55,073 nt of DNA, from the NCBI GenBank assembly GCA_005502915.1, contig SCMT01000026.1:1-55073 (forward strand). The letters run 5' to 3'. The notes under the pieces were generated by a model, which was not told the origin of the DNA, ran no database searches, and saw nothing but the letters and a program-made list of their open reading frames with translations. How positions within the stretch are numbered: the first letter of the stretch is position 1; each line of letters starts with the position of its first letter. A program made the translations under genes and the position numbers. This document shows, piece after piece, positions 1 to 8,110 of this stretch. The stretch is from Lysobacteraceae bacterium 2PB (lineage in GTDB: Bacteria > Pseudomonadota > Gammaproteobacteria > Xanthomonadales > Xanthomonadaceae).

Positions 1-392
1 GTGTTCATGCAGCCTCCGTAGTAGTCTTGAGGAAGGAGAGCACTCCCGCCGATCCCAGGCTTGTTCAGCTTCGGACTGCGATCCGATCAACTGTTCGGGC
101 TCACGGCGGGAGCCATGGAGTGCGGCGCCCCAGACTCCTACCCGTGCTCCAGCACTGCGACTTAACGGGCTGCCGCACTCCGCTCTCCCCCAACAATCTA
201 TCGGGGCAAAAGACACAAGGGCCTTCAGGCCCGAGCTCTGCTTTTGGTCTCGTGGGTTGTTCGAAGAGCTCGGGCCTGAAGGCCCTCCTGCAAAACTCGA
301 TACCTTGCCGGCGCGAAAAGATGCCGAACTGATCCACCCGCGTCTCGCGTATCGGGTACAACGTCGGTTTCGACCACCACGGAGCGGCGGAC
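1..392. other. Gene-free leader of the sulfatase gene
   Basis: No convincing coding frame is seen in the first 392 bases; the short open frames overlap one another and lack recognisable protein features. The only clear structure is a long inverted repeat at 218-286. The sulfatase frame is open back to a TGA at 330-332, so about 60 bases upstream of the chosen ATG could be coding only from a non-standard start. Confidence 0.6.
218..286. repeat. 22-bp inverted repeat upstream of sulfatase gene
   Basis: The arms at 218-239 and 265-286 are perfect reverse complements (core GGGCCTTCAGGCCCGAGCTC) around a 25-base spacer. It could be a terminator of an upstream gene, a REP-like element or a leader hairpin. 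There is no U-tract directly after either arm, so a simple intrinsic terminator is not the best reading. Confidence 0.7.
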
Positions 393-2564
393 ATGACGCA
401 GGGCACGACGACGGGCATGGGGCAGGGAAGCGGGCAGCAGGCGGACGACACCCGCACAGTCGAGGATGTGGTCGAACAGGTCCGCGAGGCGCGGCCGAAC
501 ATCCTGATGATCCTGGTCGACCAGCTCTACTACCCGCAGCGCGGCTACGGCGATGCCGGATTTGCCCGGGGCATCAAGCAGGTCCTGGACTTCGTCGGCG
601 ACATCGACCCGAAGACCAATCCGTACGCGAAGCATTTCCCCGGCTTCTGCAAGCTGCGCGAATACGCGACCGTCTTCACCGACCACACCATCGCCGAATC
701 GGCCTGCATCCCCAGCCGCGCCAGCATCATGACCGGCCAGTACGGGCCGCGCACCGGCGTCACCCAGACCGACGGCCTGTTCAAGAGCGGCGATGCCTCG
801 AACTTCCCCTGGCTGCGCCATGACGGCACGCCGACCGCCGGCGACTGGTTCCGCGCGCTGGGCTACACCACGCACTATTTCGGCAAGTGGCACGTCAGCG
901 AGCCGCCGAACCACACCCTGCAGGAATACGGCTTCGGCGACTGGGAGCTGTCCTGGCCCGAGCCGCACGGCGCTTCGATCAACAATCTCGGCACCTACCG
1001 CGACTACCAGTTCGCCGACCTGGCCTGCAGCTTCCTGCGCGGCCGCGCACTGGGCGTGCCCTACAACCGCGCGCTGTCGCAGCAGGGCATGGATGCGCCG
1101 CTGGACACGGACAAGCCGCAGACACCCCCGTTCTTCGCGGTGGTCTCGTTCACCAACCCGCACGACATCGCCACCTATCCGGGCCTGCCGCGCGGGCTGA
1201 AGCCGCAGTGGCCGGCCGAGCACGGCGCCGCCATCGCCGTGGCGCAGCCGCCGCCGATGTCCGGTCCCGGTGGATCGGTGCCCATCCCGCCGCAGGGCAC
1301 GATCAGCACCAAGCCGACCGAGGGCACCTTCCAGGTGCCGATGAATCCGACGGGCCTGCCGCAGGACTGCGCCACCGCCTCGCCCACCCAGGACGAGGAC
1401 CTGCTGACCAGCAACAAGCCGCGCGCGCAGTTCGACGCGTCCTACAAGGTCGCGCTCGGCCTGGCGGCGAAGACCGGTCTCGCGGTCGGCCAGGGCATCG
1501 GCGGCGACGCGCAGACCGTGCTGCAGAACGCGGTCAAGGCGACCCTGGGCGTCGCCATCCCGTTCCAGCTGCAGGACGATCCCGACGGCGCGGCGGTCGG
1601 CTTCCTGCAGTACTACGCCTACATGATCTCGATGGTCGACCGCCACATCCTGCGCGTGCTGGAGACGCTGGAGCAGAGCGGCCTGCGCAAGGACACCATC
1701 GTCGTCTTCGCTTCCGACCATGGCGAATACGGTGCCGCGCACGGCATGCAGATCGAGAAGTGGCACGGCGCCTACCAGGAAGTGGTGCACGTGCCGTTCC
1801 TGGTCAGCGCGCCGCGCTTCAACAGCGTGCGCGACGTGCCGCGCATCGTCACCGCGCAGACCAGCCACATCGACATCCTGCCGACCCTGCTCAAGCTCGC
1901 CCACGCCACCGACGGGCACATCGAGCGCGCGCGCCACGAACTGTCGAAGACCCATGTCGCCGGCCCCTTGCCCGGCGCCAACCTCAAGCCCCTGCTGCGC
2001 AGCGAGGAACGCATCGTCGGCGGCCCGGTCATCGGTCCCGACGGCCAGCCGCGCAGCGGCGTGCTGTTCGTCACCGACGACATGATCACCGAGCCGCTGC
2101 CGCACGACGCCGATCCGCACAACGTCCAGTCCTGGCAGCAGTACGCGGTCTACGCGGCAACGGTCGACCTGCTGCGCACGCCGCCGGCCGAAGGCGAATC
2201 GCGCCCGTACGTGCCCGCGCTCTCGCCCGGCGCGGTGCCGCAGCCGGCGCATGTGCGCGCGCTGCGCTCGGGCCAGTGGAAGCTGGTGCGCTACTGCGAC
2301 CCATGGAGCGAGCGCCCGGTCCCCGACCAGTGGGAGCTGTACGACCTCGCGAGCGATCCGATCGAGAAGACCAACCTGCTGGTCCACGATGCCGCGTTCC
2401 CGACCGTGATCCCGTCGATCACCGATCCCCAGGTCCGCGCCCATCTCGAAACCGTCGCCAGCGACCTGCGCGCCGAACTGCAGCGCCAGGAAGCCGCGCT
2501 GCTGTCGCCGTACCCATCCGCGCATCCCACGGCCTCGGCGACGTCGCGGCTCCAAGCGGGTTGA
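393..2564 (+). CDS. Sulfatase (arylsulfatase/choline-sulfatase-like)
   Basis: A 723-residue sulfatase of the alkaline phosphatase superfamily, expected to hydrolyse a sulfate ester. The N-terminal strand RPNILMILVDQ supplies metal-binding Asp43. The signature CIPSRASIMTG has Cys105 in the C-x-P-S-R context that formylglycine-generating enzyme oxidises. ASDHGEYG gives Asp442-His443 of the late metal site, followed by the conserved KWHGAYQEVVHVPFLV segment; the C-terminal part ends with the usual 'WELYDLASDP.E..NL' signature. No signal peptide is visible at the chosen ATG, so the protein may be cytoplasmic, or the true start may lie elsewhere. An insert around residues 270-400 (Pro/Gly-rich, then a helical stretch) makes it longer than typical 450-550 residue sulfatases. 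No maturase gene is in the window. The substrate cannot be told from sequence. Confidence 0.9.
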   Translation: MTQGTTTGMGQGSGQQADDTRTVEDVVEQVREARPNILMILVDQLYYPQRGYGDAGFARGIKQVLDFVGDIDPKTNPYAKHFPGFCKLREYATVFTDHTIAESACIPSRASIMTGQYGPRTGVTQTDGLFKSGDASNFPWLRHDGTPTAGDWFRALGYTTHYFGKWHVSEPPNHTLQEYGFGDWELSWPEPHGASINNLGTYRDYQFADLACSFLRGRALGVPYNRALSQQGMDAPLDTDKPQTPPFFAVVSFTNPHDIATYPGLPRGLKPQWPAEHGAAIAVAQPPPMSGPGGSVPIPPQGTISTKPTEGTFQVPMNPTGLPQDCATASPTQDEDLLTSNKPRAQFDASYKVALGLAAKTGLAVGQGIGGDAQTVLQNAVKATLGVAIPFQLQDDPDGAAVGFLQYYAYMISMVDRHILRVLETLEQSGLRKDTIVVFASDHGEYGAAHGMQIEKWHGAYQEVVHVPFLVSAPRFNSVRDVPRIVTAQTSHIDILPTLLKLAHATDGHIERARHELSKTHVAGPLPGANLKPLLRSEERIVGGPVIGPDGQPRSGVLFVTDDMITEPLPHDADPHNVQSWQQYAVYAATVDLLRTPPAEGESRPYVPALSPGAVPQPAHVRALRSGQWKLVRYCDPWSERPVPDQWELYDLASDPIEKTNLLVHDAAFPTVIPSITDPQVRAHLETVASDLRAELQRQEAALLSPYPSAHPTASATSRLQAG

Positions 2565-2871
2565 ATGCCTGGACTTGGCCTTGCCCTTCCGCCGACATTG
2601 CCGAAGATGCCGTGATTCGACTTCCTCCCCCGCGTGCGGGGGAGGATTGAGGTGGGGGGCGACACCCCCATCGCACCTTGCCCCCATCCCGACCTTCCCC
2701 CGCATGCGGGGGAAGGAGAAAACCGGATGCATCGCCGATGACACGCCAACCAGCTGGCTTGGTTATCGCGCTTCGGTTTGGGATCGGCAGGTCGCTTGGG
2801 TAGACTGCAGGCGTCGCGACCGTCAGGGGGCGGGTCGCGACGCCGACCCAACCATTTGCCGGGGCCCGACC
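2565..2871. other. Intergenic stretch holding a REP pair
   Basis: No gene is seen. The stretch carries two palindromic repeats (2624-2716) and the immediate upstream region of the lipoprotein gene at 2872. The open frame of that gene extends back through this DNA, but the repeats and the clear lipoprotein signal at 2872 argue that translation begins at 2872. Confidence 0.6.
2624..2716. repeat. Inverted pair of REP-like palindromes
   Basis: Two palindromes, CCTCCCCCGCGTGCGGGGG at 2624 onward and CCTTCCCCCGCATGCGGGGG at 2693 onward, face each other across a G-rich/C-rich middle that itself pairs. The second half is close to the reverse complement of the first, so the whole is a BIME-like inverted pair of one repeat family. 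Confidence 0.75.
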
Positions 2872-3564
2872 ATGCGCCAAGTTCTCCTCGCCGCCACCCT
2901 CGCCTTCGCGCTCGCGGCTTGCTCGACCGACGACGACACCCCGGGCGCTTCGCCCGATGCCGCAGGTGCCGATGTCGCCCAGCCGTCCGACGCCGTCGAG
3001 GCTCCGGGCGCCCCCGGCAGCGATGGTGCGAACCCGGCAGCCGGCAACAAGCCCAGGGACGGCAAGCAGGCCGGTGTCTACACCCACGCGTTCACCCACA
3101 AGCGCCAGTCGTACCAGGTGGACATCGTGTCCGGCGTCGCCAGCAGCACCGTCACCATCACGCCCAAGGGGCTGACCCTCTCCAACAAGCCGCTCAAGAA
3201 GACCGTCGCGGGCCTGTTCAAGAGCGCGGAGATGGCCGATCTGGACGCCGACGGCGAGCCCGAGATCTACGTGTTCATGCAATCGGCCGACACCGGCGAT
3301 CGCGCTTCGGTCATCGTGGTCGCCTCCGACCAGGGCCGCCGCATGGTCGAAGTATCGATGCCCGATCTCGCCGCCGACGCCAAGAACAGCGCCGGTTATC
3401 GCGGCAAGGACGAATTCGCGATCGTCGAACAGGTGCTCGCGCGCCGCTTCCCGCTGCATGACGACAGCGGCGAACCCATCGGCACCATGCGCCAGATGCA
3501 GTACAAGCTCGCCAAGGGCGGCAACGGCCCCGAGCTCAAGCTCGATCAGGTCGCGGAATTCTGA
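2872..3564 (+). CDS. Lipoprotein with PliI-like domain
   Basis: A 230-residue predicted lipoprotein. MRQVLLAATLAFALAAC is a signal sequence with lipobox LAAC and acylated Cys17, which fixes the start at 2872 although the frame is open further upstream. An Ala/Pro/Gly/Asp-rich linker (about 18-65) leads to a globular domain containing MADLDADGEPEIYVFMQSAD, a Asp-Gly-rich strand-loop typical of periplasmic inhibitors of I-type lysozyme (PliI) and related domains. If that reading is right it sits in the periplasm or on the outer membrane and protects against host or predator lysozyme. The domain call rests on the short motif and overall layout only; an unrelated beta-rich lipoprotein is the alternative. 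A strong terminator follows at 3586. Confidence 0.75.
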   Translation: MRQVLLAATLAFALAACSTDDDTPGASPDAAGADVAQPSDAVEAPGAPGSDGANPAAGNKPRDGKQAGVYTHAFTHKRQSYQVDIVSGVASSTVTITPKGLTLSNKPLKKTVAGLFKSAEMADLDADGEPEIYVFMQSADTGDRASVIVVASDQGRRMVEVSMPDLAADAKNSAGYRGKDEFAIVEQVLARRFPLHDDSGEPIGTMRQMQYKLAKGGNGPELKLDQVAEF

Positions 3565-3585
3565 CCTTGGCCTGTCCGTAAACGC

Positions 3586-3619
3586 GAAGCCCGCGACCAT
3601 GGTCGCGGGCTTCTTTGTT
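3586..3619. terminator. Bidirectional intrinsic terminator
   Basis: A perfect palindrome GAAGCCCGCGACCATGGTCG... (3586-3613) is followed by TTTGTT. It lies between two convergent genes ending at 3564 and 3654 and can serve both. Confidence 0.85.
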
Positions 3620-3653
3620 CCACTGCGCGGTCAGCGGCGCTTGCGCGCGACGT

Positions 3654-4370
3654 TCACTCCGCCCGCACGTCCACCCGCACGCGGATGCGGTCGCCGGGAT
3701 GGTGGTCGGTGCGCGTGGTGTACTCGCGCCCGCCGTAGCGGTAGGTGACGTCGTAGCCGATCACGTCGTCCTGCACGTCGCGGTAGGCCTCCTCGCGCAC
3801 CGGGTCGCAGACGGTCACGCGGGCTTCCTGGCGCTGCCGCTGGCTGCTTTCGTAGATCTCGCGGCCGGCCATGCCGCCGACCATCGAACCCACCGCAGCG
3901 GTGGCATAACGCGCGGAGCCGCCGCCGACCTTGCTGCCCAGCGCCGCGCCGACCAGGCCGCCGAGCAGGGTCGCCACGTTGCGGCCGGTCTCGGTGCCGT
4001 GCGTGCGCTGACCGCGATCGAGGTTGTCGTAGGTGCCCCAGGGATCATTGCGATAGCGGTCGTCGTTGCGATAGCGGTCGTCGTAACGATTGCCGTAACG
4101 ATCGGCATATCGATCGTCGTAGCGGCCATCGTCCCGATCGGTGTAATAGCCGCCTTCCTGGTAGCAGTCGCGGTCATCGGTCCGGGCATAGCGTTCGCCG
4201 CGACCGATGATCGGGTCCACGCGCACCACCTCGGCGTATTCGTACAGCGGGGCGATGCGGTCGCCGTAGGCCGGCGGGTCGTTGTAGCCGGCAGGGTAGT
4301 CCTGGGCGGAAGCCGCACCCGTGGTGGCGGCAAGGGCTGCGGCAAGCAGCGAAGCGGCGAAGCGGGACAT
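3654..4370 (-). CDS. Glycine-zipper 2TM envelope protein
   Basis: A 238-residue exported protein. It has a Sec signal peptide (residues 1-22, cleavage ASA|QD), then an Asp/Tyr/Arg-rich low-complexity segment (about 75-115) made of repeated DDRY/NDDRYRND units, then a glycine-zipper hairpin ATLLGGLVGAALGSKVGGG...GSMVGGMAG (about 132-170), then a soluble C-terminal domain with CDPVREEA and a YRYGGREYTTRT strand. This is the layout of Rick_17kDa/2TM glycine-zipper surface antigens anchored in the outer membrane. The DNA under the DRY segment is a short tandem repeat (about 4030-4140) and may vary in length between strains. It converges on the lipoprotein gene across a shared terminator. Confidence 0.85.
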   Translation of the reverse strand: MSRFAASLLAAALAATTGAASAQDYPAGYNDPPAYGDRIAPLYEYAEVVRVDPIIGRGERYARTDDRDCYQEGGYYTDRDDGRYDDRYADRYGNRYDDRYRNDDRYRNDPWGTYDNLDRGQRTHGTETGRNVATLLGGLVGAALGSKVGGGSARYATAAVGSMVGGMAGREIYESSQRQRQEARVTVCDPVREEAYRDVQDDVIGYDVTYRYGGREYTTRTDHHPGDRIRVRVDVRAE

Positions 4371-4471
4371 GGCGGACTCCAGGCGCCGGGATGGCGCGAA
4401 CGCACGCTAGGGCCGGCGCGGTAACGGCGACCTGAATCCAGGGCCGTTTCCGACGACCGGGACCCAGGCGT

Positions 4472-5395
4472 TCAGAATGCATTGTGCGCGATGGCGGCGT
4501 CGCCCGGCGTCGTCGTCGGGAAATGCGCCTGTGCGTGCTCGATGAAGGCCCGCACCTTCGGCGCAAGGAAGCGATAGCTCGGGAACACCGCATGCACCGG
4601 CACCGGGGGGCGCGACCAGCCCGGCAGCACCGGCACCAGTCGCCCGGCGCGCACCGCGTCCTCCGCGATCAGCGCCATGCATTGCCCGATGCCCAGTCCC
4701 GCCAGCAGCGCGTCGCGCTGCGCGTAGCGACTGTCCACGCGCAACCGCGCACCGGGTCCCGAACGCGTCCAGGTGTCCGCGCCGCGCACGAGGGTGAAGG
4801 GCGCTGGTCGGCCGGCGGGCGCGAAGTCGATCAGGGCGTGCCCGTCCAGCTCGTCGGGCGTCGCGGGCGTGCCGTGCGCACGCAGGTAGCCGGGCGAGGC
4901 ATACAGGCCATAGTGCAGTTCACCCAGCCGCCGTGCGGCGAGTCGCGAATCCGCCAGCGGGCCGATGCGCACTGCCAGGTCGAAACCCTCGTGCACCAGG
5001 TCGACGATCCGCGAGCTGCTGTCCACTTCGATCGACAGCTGCGGATGCGTCTGCAGCAACTCACGCACCCAGCCGAACCCGGCGATCAGCCCGAACTCCA
5101 TCGGCATCGTCAGCCGCAGCACGCCCTGCGGGATCGCCTGGTTGGCGCGGGCCGCGCCCTCGGCATCCTCCACCGCGCCCAGGATGCCCAGCGTGCGCTC
5201 GAAGAAATCCCGGCCGATCTCGGTCAGGCGCAGGCTGCGCGTGGTGCGGTCGAGCAGGCGCACGCCCAGCTCGGCCTCCAGCTCGCCCACCTGCCGGCTC
5301 ACCCGCGCCTTCTGGGTGCGCAGCACCTCGGCGGCCCGGGTGAAGCTGCCGCTCTGCACCACCGTCGCGAAGGCCCGCAGTCGAGAAAGCTCCAT
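4472..5395 (-). CDS. LysR-family transcriptional regulator
   Basis: A 307-residue LysR regulator. The N-terminal winged helix-turn-helix runs MELSRLRAFATVVQSGSFTRA (first 60 residues, with RVSRQVGELEAELGVRLLDR as recognition region), and residues about 90-295 form the periplasmic-binding-like effector domain. The start at 5395 is the only one giving the canonical LysR N-terminus; the longer open frame upstream is spurious because it runs into the divergent PfpI-like gene. It belongs to the CrgA/DmlR-like subgroup by its RTTRSLRLTEIGRDFFER segment. Divergent placement suggests it controls the PfpI/HD/oxidoreductase genes to its right and itself. Confidence 0.93.
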   Translation of the reverse strand: MELSRLRAFATVVQSGSFTRAAEVLRTQKARVSRQVGELEAELGVRLLDRTTRSLRLTEIGRDFFERTLGILGAVEDAEGAARANQAIPQGVLRLTMPMEFGLIAGFGWVRELLQTHPQLSIEVDSSSRIVDLVHEGFDLAVRIGPLADSRLAARRLGELHYGLYASPGYLRAHGTPATPDELDGHALIDFAPAGRPAPFTLVRGADTWTRSGPGARLRVDSRYAQRDALLAGLGIGQCMALIAEDAVRAGRLVPVLPGWSRPPVPVHAVFPSYRFLAPKVRAFIEHAQAHFPTTTPGDAAIAHNAF

Positions 5396-5491
5396 TGTTG
5401 TCGGTTCCGTCAACGAATGGTCTCGATTCTCATGATTTATCCGGTTCGAGGCAACGCACATCCTGTGCCCCGTCCCCAACCGGAGCCCGTC
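5396..5491. promoter_or_regulatory. Shared divergent control region (LysR / PfpI-like)
   Basis: The 96 bases between divergent starts must hold both promoters. They are visibly more AT-rich around 5410-5450 (AATGGTCTCGATTCTCATGA) than the flanks, as expected of a LysR operator/promoter, but no single box can be assigned with confidence. Confidence 0.4.
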
Positions 5492-6262
5492 ATGAGCCTG
5501 CACAACCACAACCCCGTCCAGCCCAGCCGCCCCAGGCGCATCGCCCTGGTGCTGGCCAACCCGTCCGTGTCCACCGTCAGCGGCTGGCCGGTCGGCTTCT
5601 GGTGGAGCGAACTCACCCATCCCTGGCTCGCCTTCACCGAGGCTGGCTACACCGTCGAGCTGTTCAGCCCCGACGGCGGCGCGCTGCAGGCCGACGCCAT
5701 GAGCGATCCCGACGACCCCAGCGGCTACAGCCGCCACGACATCGTCAGCCGCGGCTTCATCCACACCCCCGAACTGCGCGCGCTGGTCGACGACACCCGC
5801 CGCATCGCCGACATCGACGTCGATGCCTTCGACGCCATCCTCGTCGCCGGCGGCCAGTCGCCGATGTTCTCGTTCGAGCGCGCCACCGACCTGCACGCCA
5901 AGTTCGCCGCCTTCCACGCCGCCGGCAAGGTCGCCGCCGCGCTCTGTCACGGTGTCGCGGTGCTGAAGTACGCGAAGGATGCCGGCGGCGAATACATCGC
6001 CAAGGGCAAGACCGTCACCGGCTTCGCCAACGTCGAGGAGGAGTTCGCCGACAACGCCGTGTGGGAATACAACCTGCTGCCGCGCGGCACCCACCTGATG
6101 CCGTGGCGCATCGAGGACGCCCTGCGCGACCTCGGCGCGAACTACGTGCAGGGCGGCCTGTGGCGCAGCTTCGCGGTGCGCGACGGCAACCTCGTCACCG
6201 GGCAGCAGAACTTCTCCGGCGCCGAGACCGCGCGCCTGGTGATCGAAGCGCTCGGCCGATGA
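5492..6262 (+). CDS. DJ-1/PfpI family protein (class I glutamine amidotransferase-like)
   Basis: A 256-residue DJ-1/PfpI superfamily protein. The nucleophile elbow ALCHGVAVL places Cys152 next to His153; earlier VAGGQSPMF and the N-terminal WPVGFWWSELTHPW give the Glu-type oxyanion region found in Hsp31-like/GATase1 members. Such proteins act as glyoxalase III/deglycase, chaperone or isonitrile-hydratase-type enzymes; which one is not decided here. The start at ATG 5492 follows GGAG with good spacing; an in-frame upstream ATG near 5420 would lie in the promoter region. The HD-domain gene overlaps its stop by four bases (ATGA), indicating translational coupling. It is divergent from the LysR regulator, its likely controller. 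Confidence 0.88.
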   Translation: MSLHNHNPVQPSRPRRIALVLANPSVSTVSGWPVGFWWSELTHPWLAFTEAGYTVELFSPDGGALQADAMSDPDDPSGYSRHDIVSRGFIHTPELRALVDDTRRIADIDVDAFDAILVAGGQSPMFSFERATDLHAKFAAFHAAGKVAAALCHGVAVLKYAKDAGGEYIAKGKTVTGFANVEEEFADNAVWEYNLLPRGTHLMPWRIEDALRDLGANYVQGGLWRSFAVRDGNLVTGQQNFSGAETARLVIEALGR

Positions 6263-6828
6263 ATCGCCACGCACACGGCGGCCACGACGACGGCATCGTC
6301 CGCGTCGAGCCGCAGATCGAAGCCATCCTGCGCCCGCGCCGCGATCTCGTCGGCGAGGACTACGCCGGCTATCGCGGCCACGTCTATCGCGTGTTCAACG
6401 TCTGCCTGCAGCTGCGCGATGTCGATGCCGACGAACGCCGGAAGCTCGCGATCGCGCTGGCTTTCCACGACATCGGCCTGTGGTCCGCGCGCACCGTCGA
6501 CTACCTGCCGCCGTCCGAAGCCGAGGCCCGCGACTGGCTGGCGGGGCAGGGGCTGTCCACCTGGGGCGACGAGATCGGCCTGATGATCGCGATGCACCAC
6601 CGCGTCCGCCGCTGGCGCGATCCGGCCACGCCGCTGGTCGAGGTGATGCGCCGCGCCGACCTCGTCGATTTCAGTCGCGGCCTGTATCGCGCCGGGCTGC
6701 CGCGTGCCTTCCTGCGCCGGCTGTCGCGCGCCATCCCCAATGCCGGCTTCCACCGCTTCCTGATGCGCGGCGCCTTCGACTGGTTCCGCCATCATCCGCT
6801 GCGGCTGCCGCCGTTCCTGCGCTGGTAA
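6259..6828 (+). CDS. HD-domain phosphohydrolase-like protein
   Basis: A 189-residue protein with an HD-type metal-dependent hydrolase fold. The upstream metal His is in GYRGHVYRVFN, the HD doublet is ALAFHDIGLW (His70-Asp71), a third His motif is MIAMHHRVRRW, and the last Asp is in RRADLVDFSRG. The start overlaps the preceding stop as ATGA, so it is co-translated with the PfpI-like gene. The C-terminus is basic and aromatic (about residues 150-189). The substrate is unknown; small stand-alone HD proteins often act on nucleotides or phosphorylated metabolites. Confidence 0.85.
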   Translation: MNRHAHGGHDDGIVRVEPQIEAILRPRRDLVGEDYAGYRGHVYRVFNVCLQLRDVDADERRKLAIALAFHDIGLWSARTVDYLPPSEAEARDWLAGQGLSTWGDEIGLMIAMHHRVRRWRDPATPLVEVMRRADLVDFSRGLYRAGLPRAFLRRLSRAIPNAGFHRFLMRGAFDWFRHHPLRLPPFLRW

Positions 6829-6861
6829 ATCCCCCTTTCATCCCGTCCCAGGAGTCCGCCC

Positions 6862-7497
6862 ATGACCACCCCGCACATCGCCCTCATCGGCGCCGGCAAC
6901 GTCGGCGCCGCGCTTGCCCGCAACCTCGTCGCGCGCGGCGAACGCGTCGCCTTCGGCGTGCCCGATCCCGACAAGTACCGCGACCTCGCCGCATCGCTCG
7001 GCGCGCAGCTCGGCAGCGTCGCCGAGGCCATCGACGGCGCCGCCATCGTCGTCCTCGCCGTGCCGTACGCCGCCGCGCTGCAGGTCGCCGCCGACATCGA
7101 CGACTGGCAGGGCCGCATCCTCGTCGACGCCACCAACCCGCTCGCGCCCGGACTCGCCGGCCTCATCGTCGGCACCACCGACTCCGCCGCCGAGCGCATC
7201 GCCGCCGCCGCCCGCAACGCCCGCGTGGTGAAGGCCTTCAACACCACCGGCGCCGAGAACATGGCCGACCCCCACCGCCTGGCCGCCCCGGTGTTCATGC
7301 CCGTCGCCGGCGACGACGCCGAGGCCCGCGCCACCGTCCTCGCCCTCGCCACGCGCATGGGCTTCGACGCCGTCGACGCCGGCCCGCTGCGCGCCGCCCG
7401 CTACCTCGAACCCTTCGCCATGACCTGGATCCACCTCGCCTTCGCCGCCGGCCACGGCCGCGACTGGGCGTTCTCCCGTGCGCCGCTGCGGGGGTGA
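6862..7497 (+). CDS. NADPH-dependent F420 reductase-like oxidoreductase
   Basis: A 211-residue single-domain dinucleotide-binding protein. The Rossmann motif IGAGNVGAALARNL is at residues 8-21, and further family features are VVLAVPYAAA, VDATNPLAPG and VKAFNTTGAENM. This is the 'NADP oxidoreductase, coenzyme F420-dependent' family (PF03807 type), which in organisms without F420 acts on other substrates. It sits 33 bases after the HD gene on the same strand and is probably the third gene of the LysR-regulated operon. The GC-rich third-position bias is very strong, as in neighbouring core genes. Confidence 0.88.
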   Translation: MTTPHIALIGAGNVGAALARNLVARGERVAFGVPDPDKYRDLAASLGAQLGSVAEAIDGAAIVVLAVPYAAALQVAADIDDWQGRILVDATNPLAPGLAGLIVGTTDSAAERIAAAARNARVVKAFNTTGAENMADPHRLAAPVFMPVAGDDAEARATVLALATRMGFDAVDAGPLRAARYLEPFAMTWIHLAFAAGHGRDWAFSRAPLRG

Positions 7498-8110
7498 TCC
7501 TTCGGCAGTGAGGCTGGTTTTGATCTTGATCTACCGGGGCCCCTGGTTGCGGCGGGCTTCGCGGATCAGGCCCGCAGGGCGCGCGGCAGGACGCCGCGCG
7601 TTTTTCGACCAGCACATGGATGTGCTGTCGAAAAACCCCGCGAAGCCCGTGGACCCGGCGCACAGCGCCGGGCGCAACCGACGGGGTGTGCTTTCTTTTG
7701 GTTACCTTTTCTTTGCACAAGCAAAGAAAAGTAACTCGCTCGCGACAGCGAGCGAAACAAAGGACGGACGGAAATCCTTCCCACTGCCTTGAAGAAGCGA
7801 AAAGCAGGTCCCTCGCCTCCGGCTCGGGATGACAGACATGGATGCATCGATCTAACTTGATGATTTCCTGAAGAAAAATTCGCATGCGATCCGGAGGACG
7901 GCGCACTTTCGTCCCACACACTCTCGACACCACTTGATCCCCCTCAAACCCCCGCCGCACCGCCGCTTGACCCCCGGCGCACAACTTCCCATGCTTGACC
8001 CGCGTCCCCCGGACGCCCCGCCATGACCGCCCGCCGAGCACCGCTCGGAGGCAGTGCCCGCAGCGGACAGCCATGACGGCTCTGACCTTTGGATAGAAGG
8101 AGAGTCGGTC
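7498..8110. other. 613-base structured intergenic region
   Basis: No gene is supported. The region contains nested hairpins (7600-7734), a CTCGCTCGCGACAGCGAGCG palindrome at about 7735-7755, and a long pyrimidine/purine-biased stretch to 8050. GAAGGAGAG at 8096-8104 is the ribosome binding site of the EF-G2-like gene. The sequence resembles intergenic repeats seen near genes in related xanthomonads, and an sRNA or a long 5' leader is possible. Confidence 0.5.
7600..7734. repeat. Two strong hairpins in intergenic repeat element
   Basis: Hairpin 1: GTTTTTCGA-C-CAGCACAT (7600-7617) pairs with ATGTGCTGTCGAAAAAC (7620-7636), 17 pairs with one bulged C. Hairpin 2: TTAC-C-TTTTCTTTGC (7702-7716) pairs with GCAAAGAAAAGTAA (7721-7734) around ACAA. 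Both are AT-rich stems in a GC-rich genome, which makes them stand out. Neither arm encodes anything recognisable. Confidence 0.75.

Noticed and set aside
225-2744. Very long minus-strand open frame (839 codons) over the sulfatase gene
   Set aside because: It mirrors the sulfatase codon positions, has Arg/Ala/Gly-rich shadow composition and no family pattern; the plus-strand gene is certain.
4030-4140. Tandem repeat resembling a CRISPR array
   Set aside because: The repeat is in frame within a coding region (DRY units), too short and with no spacers.
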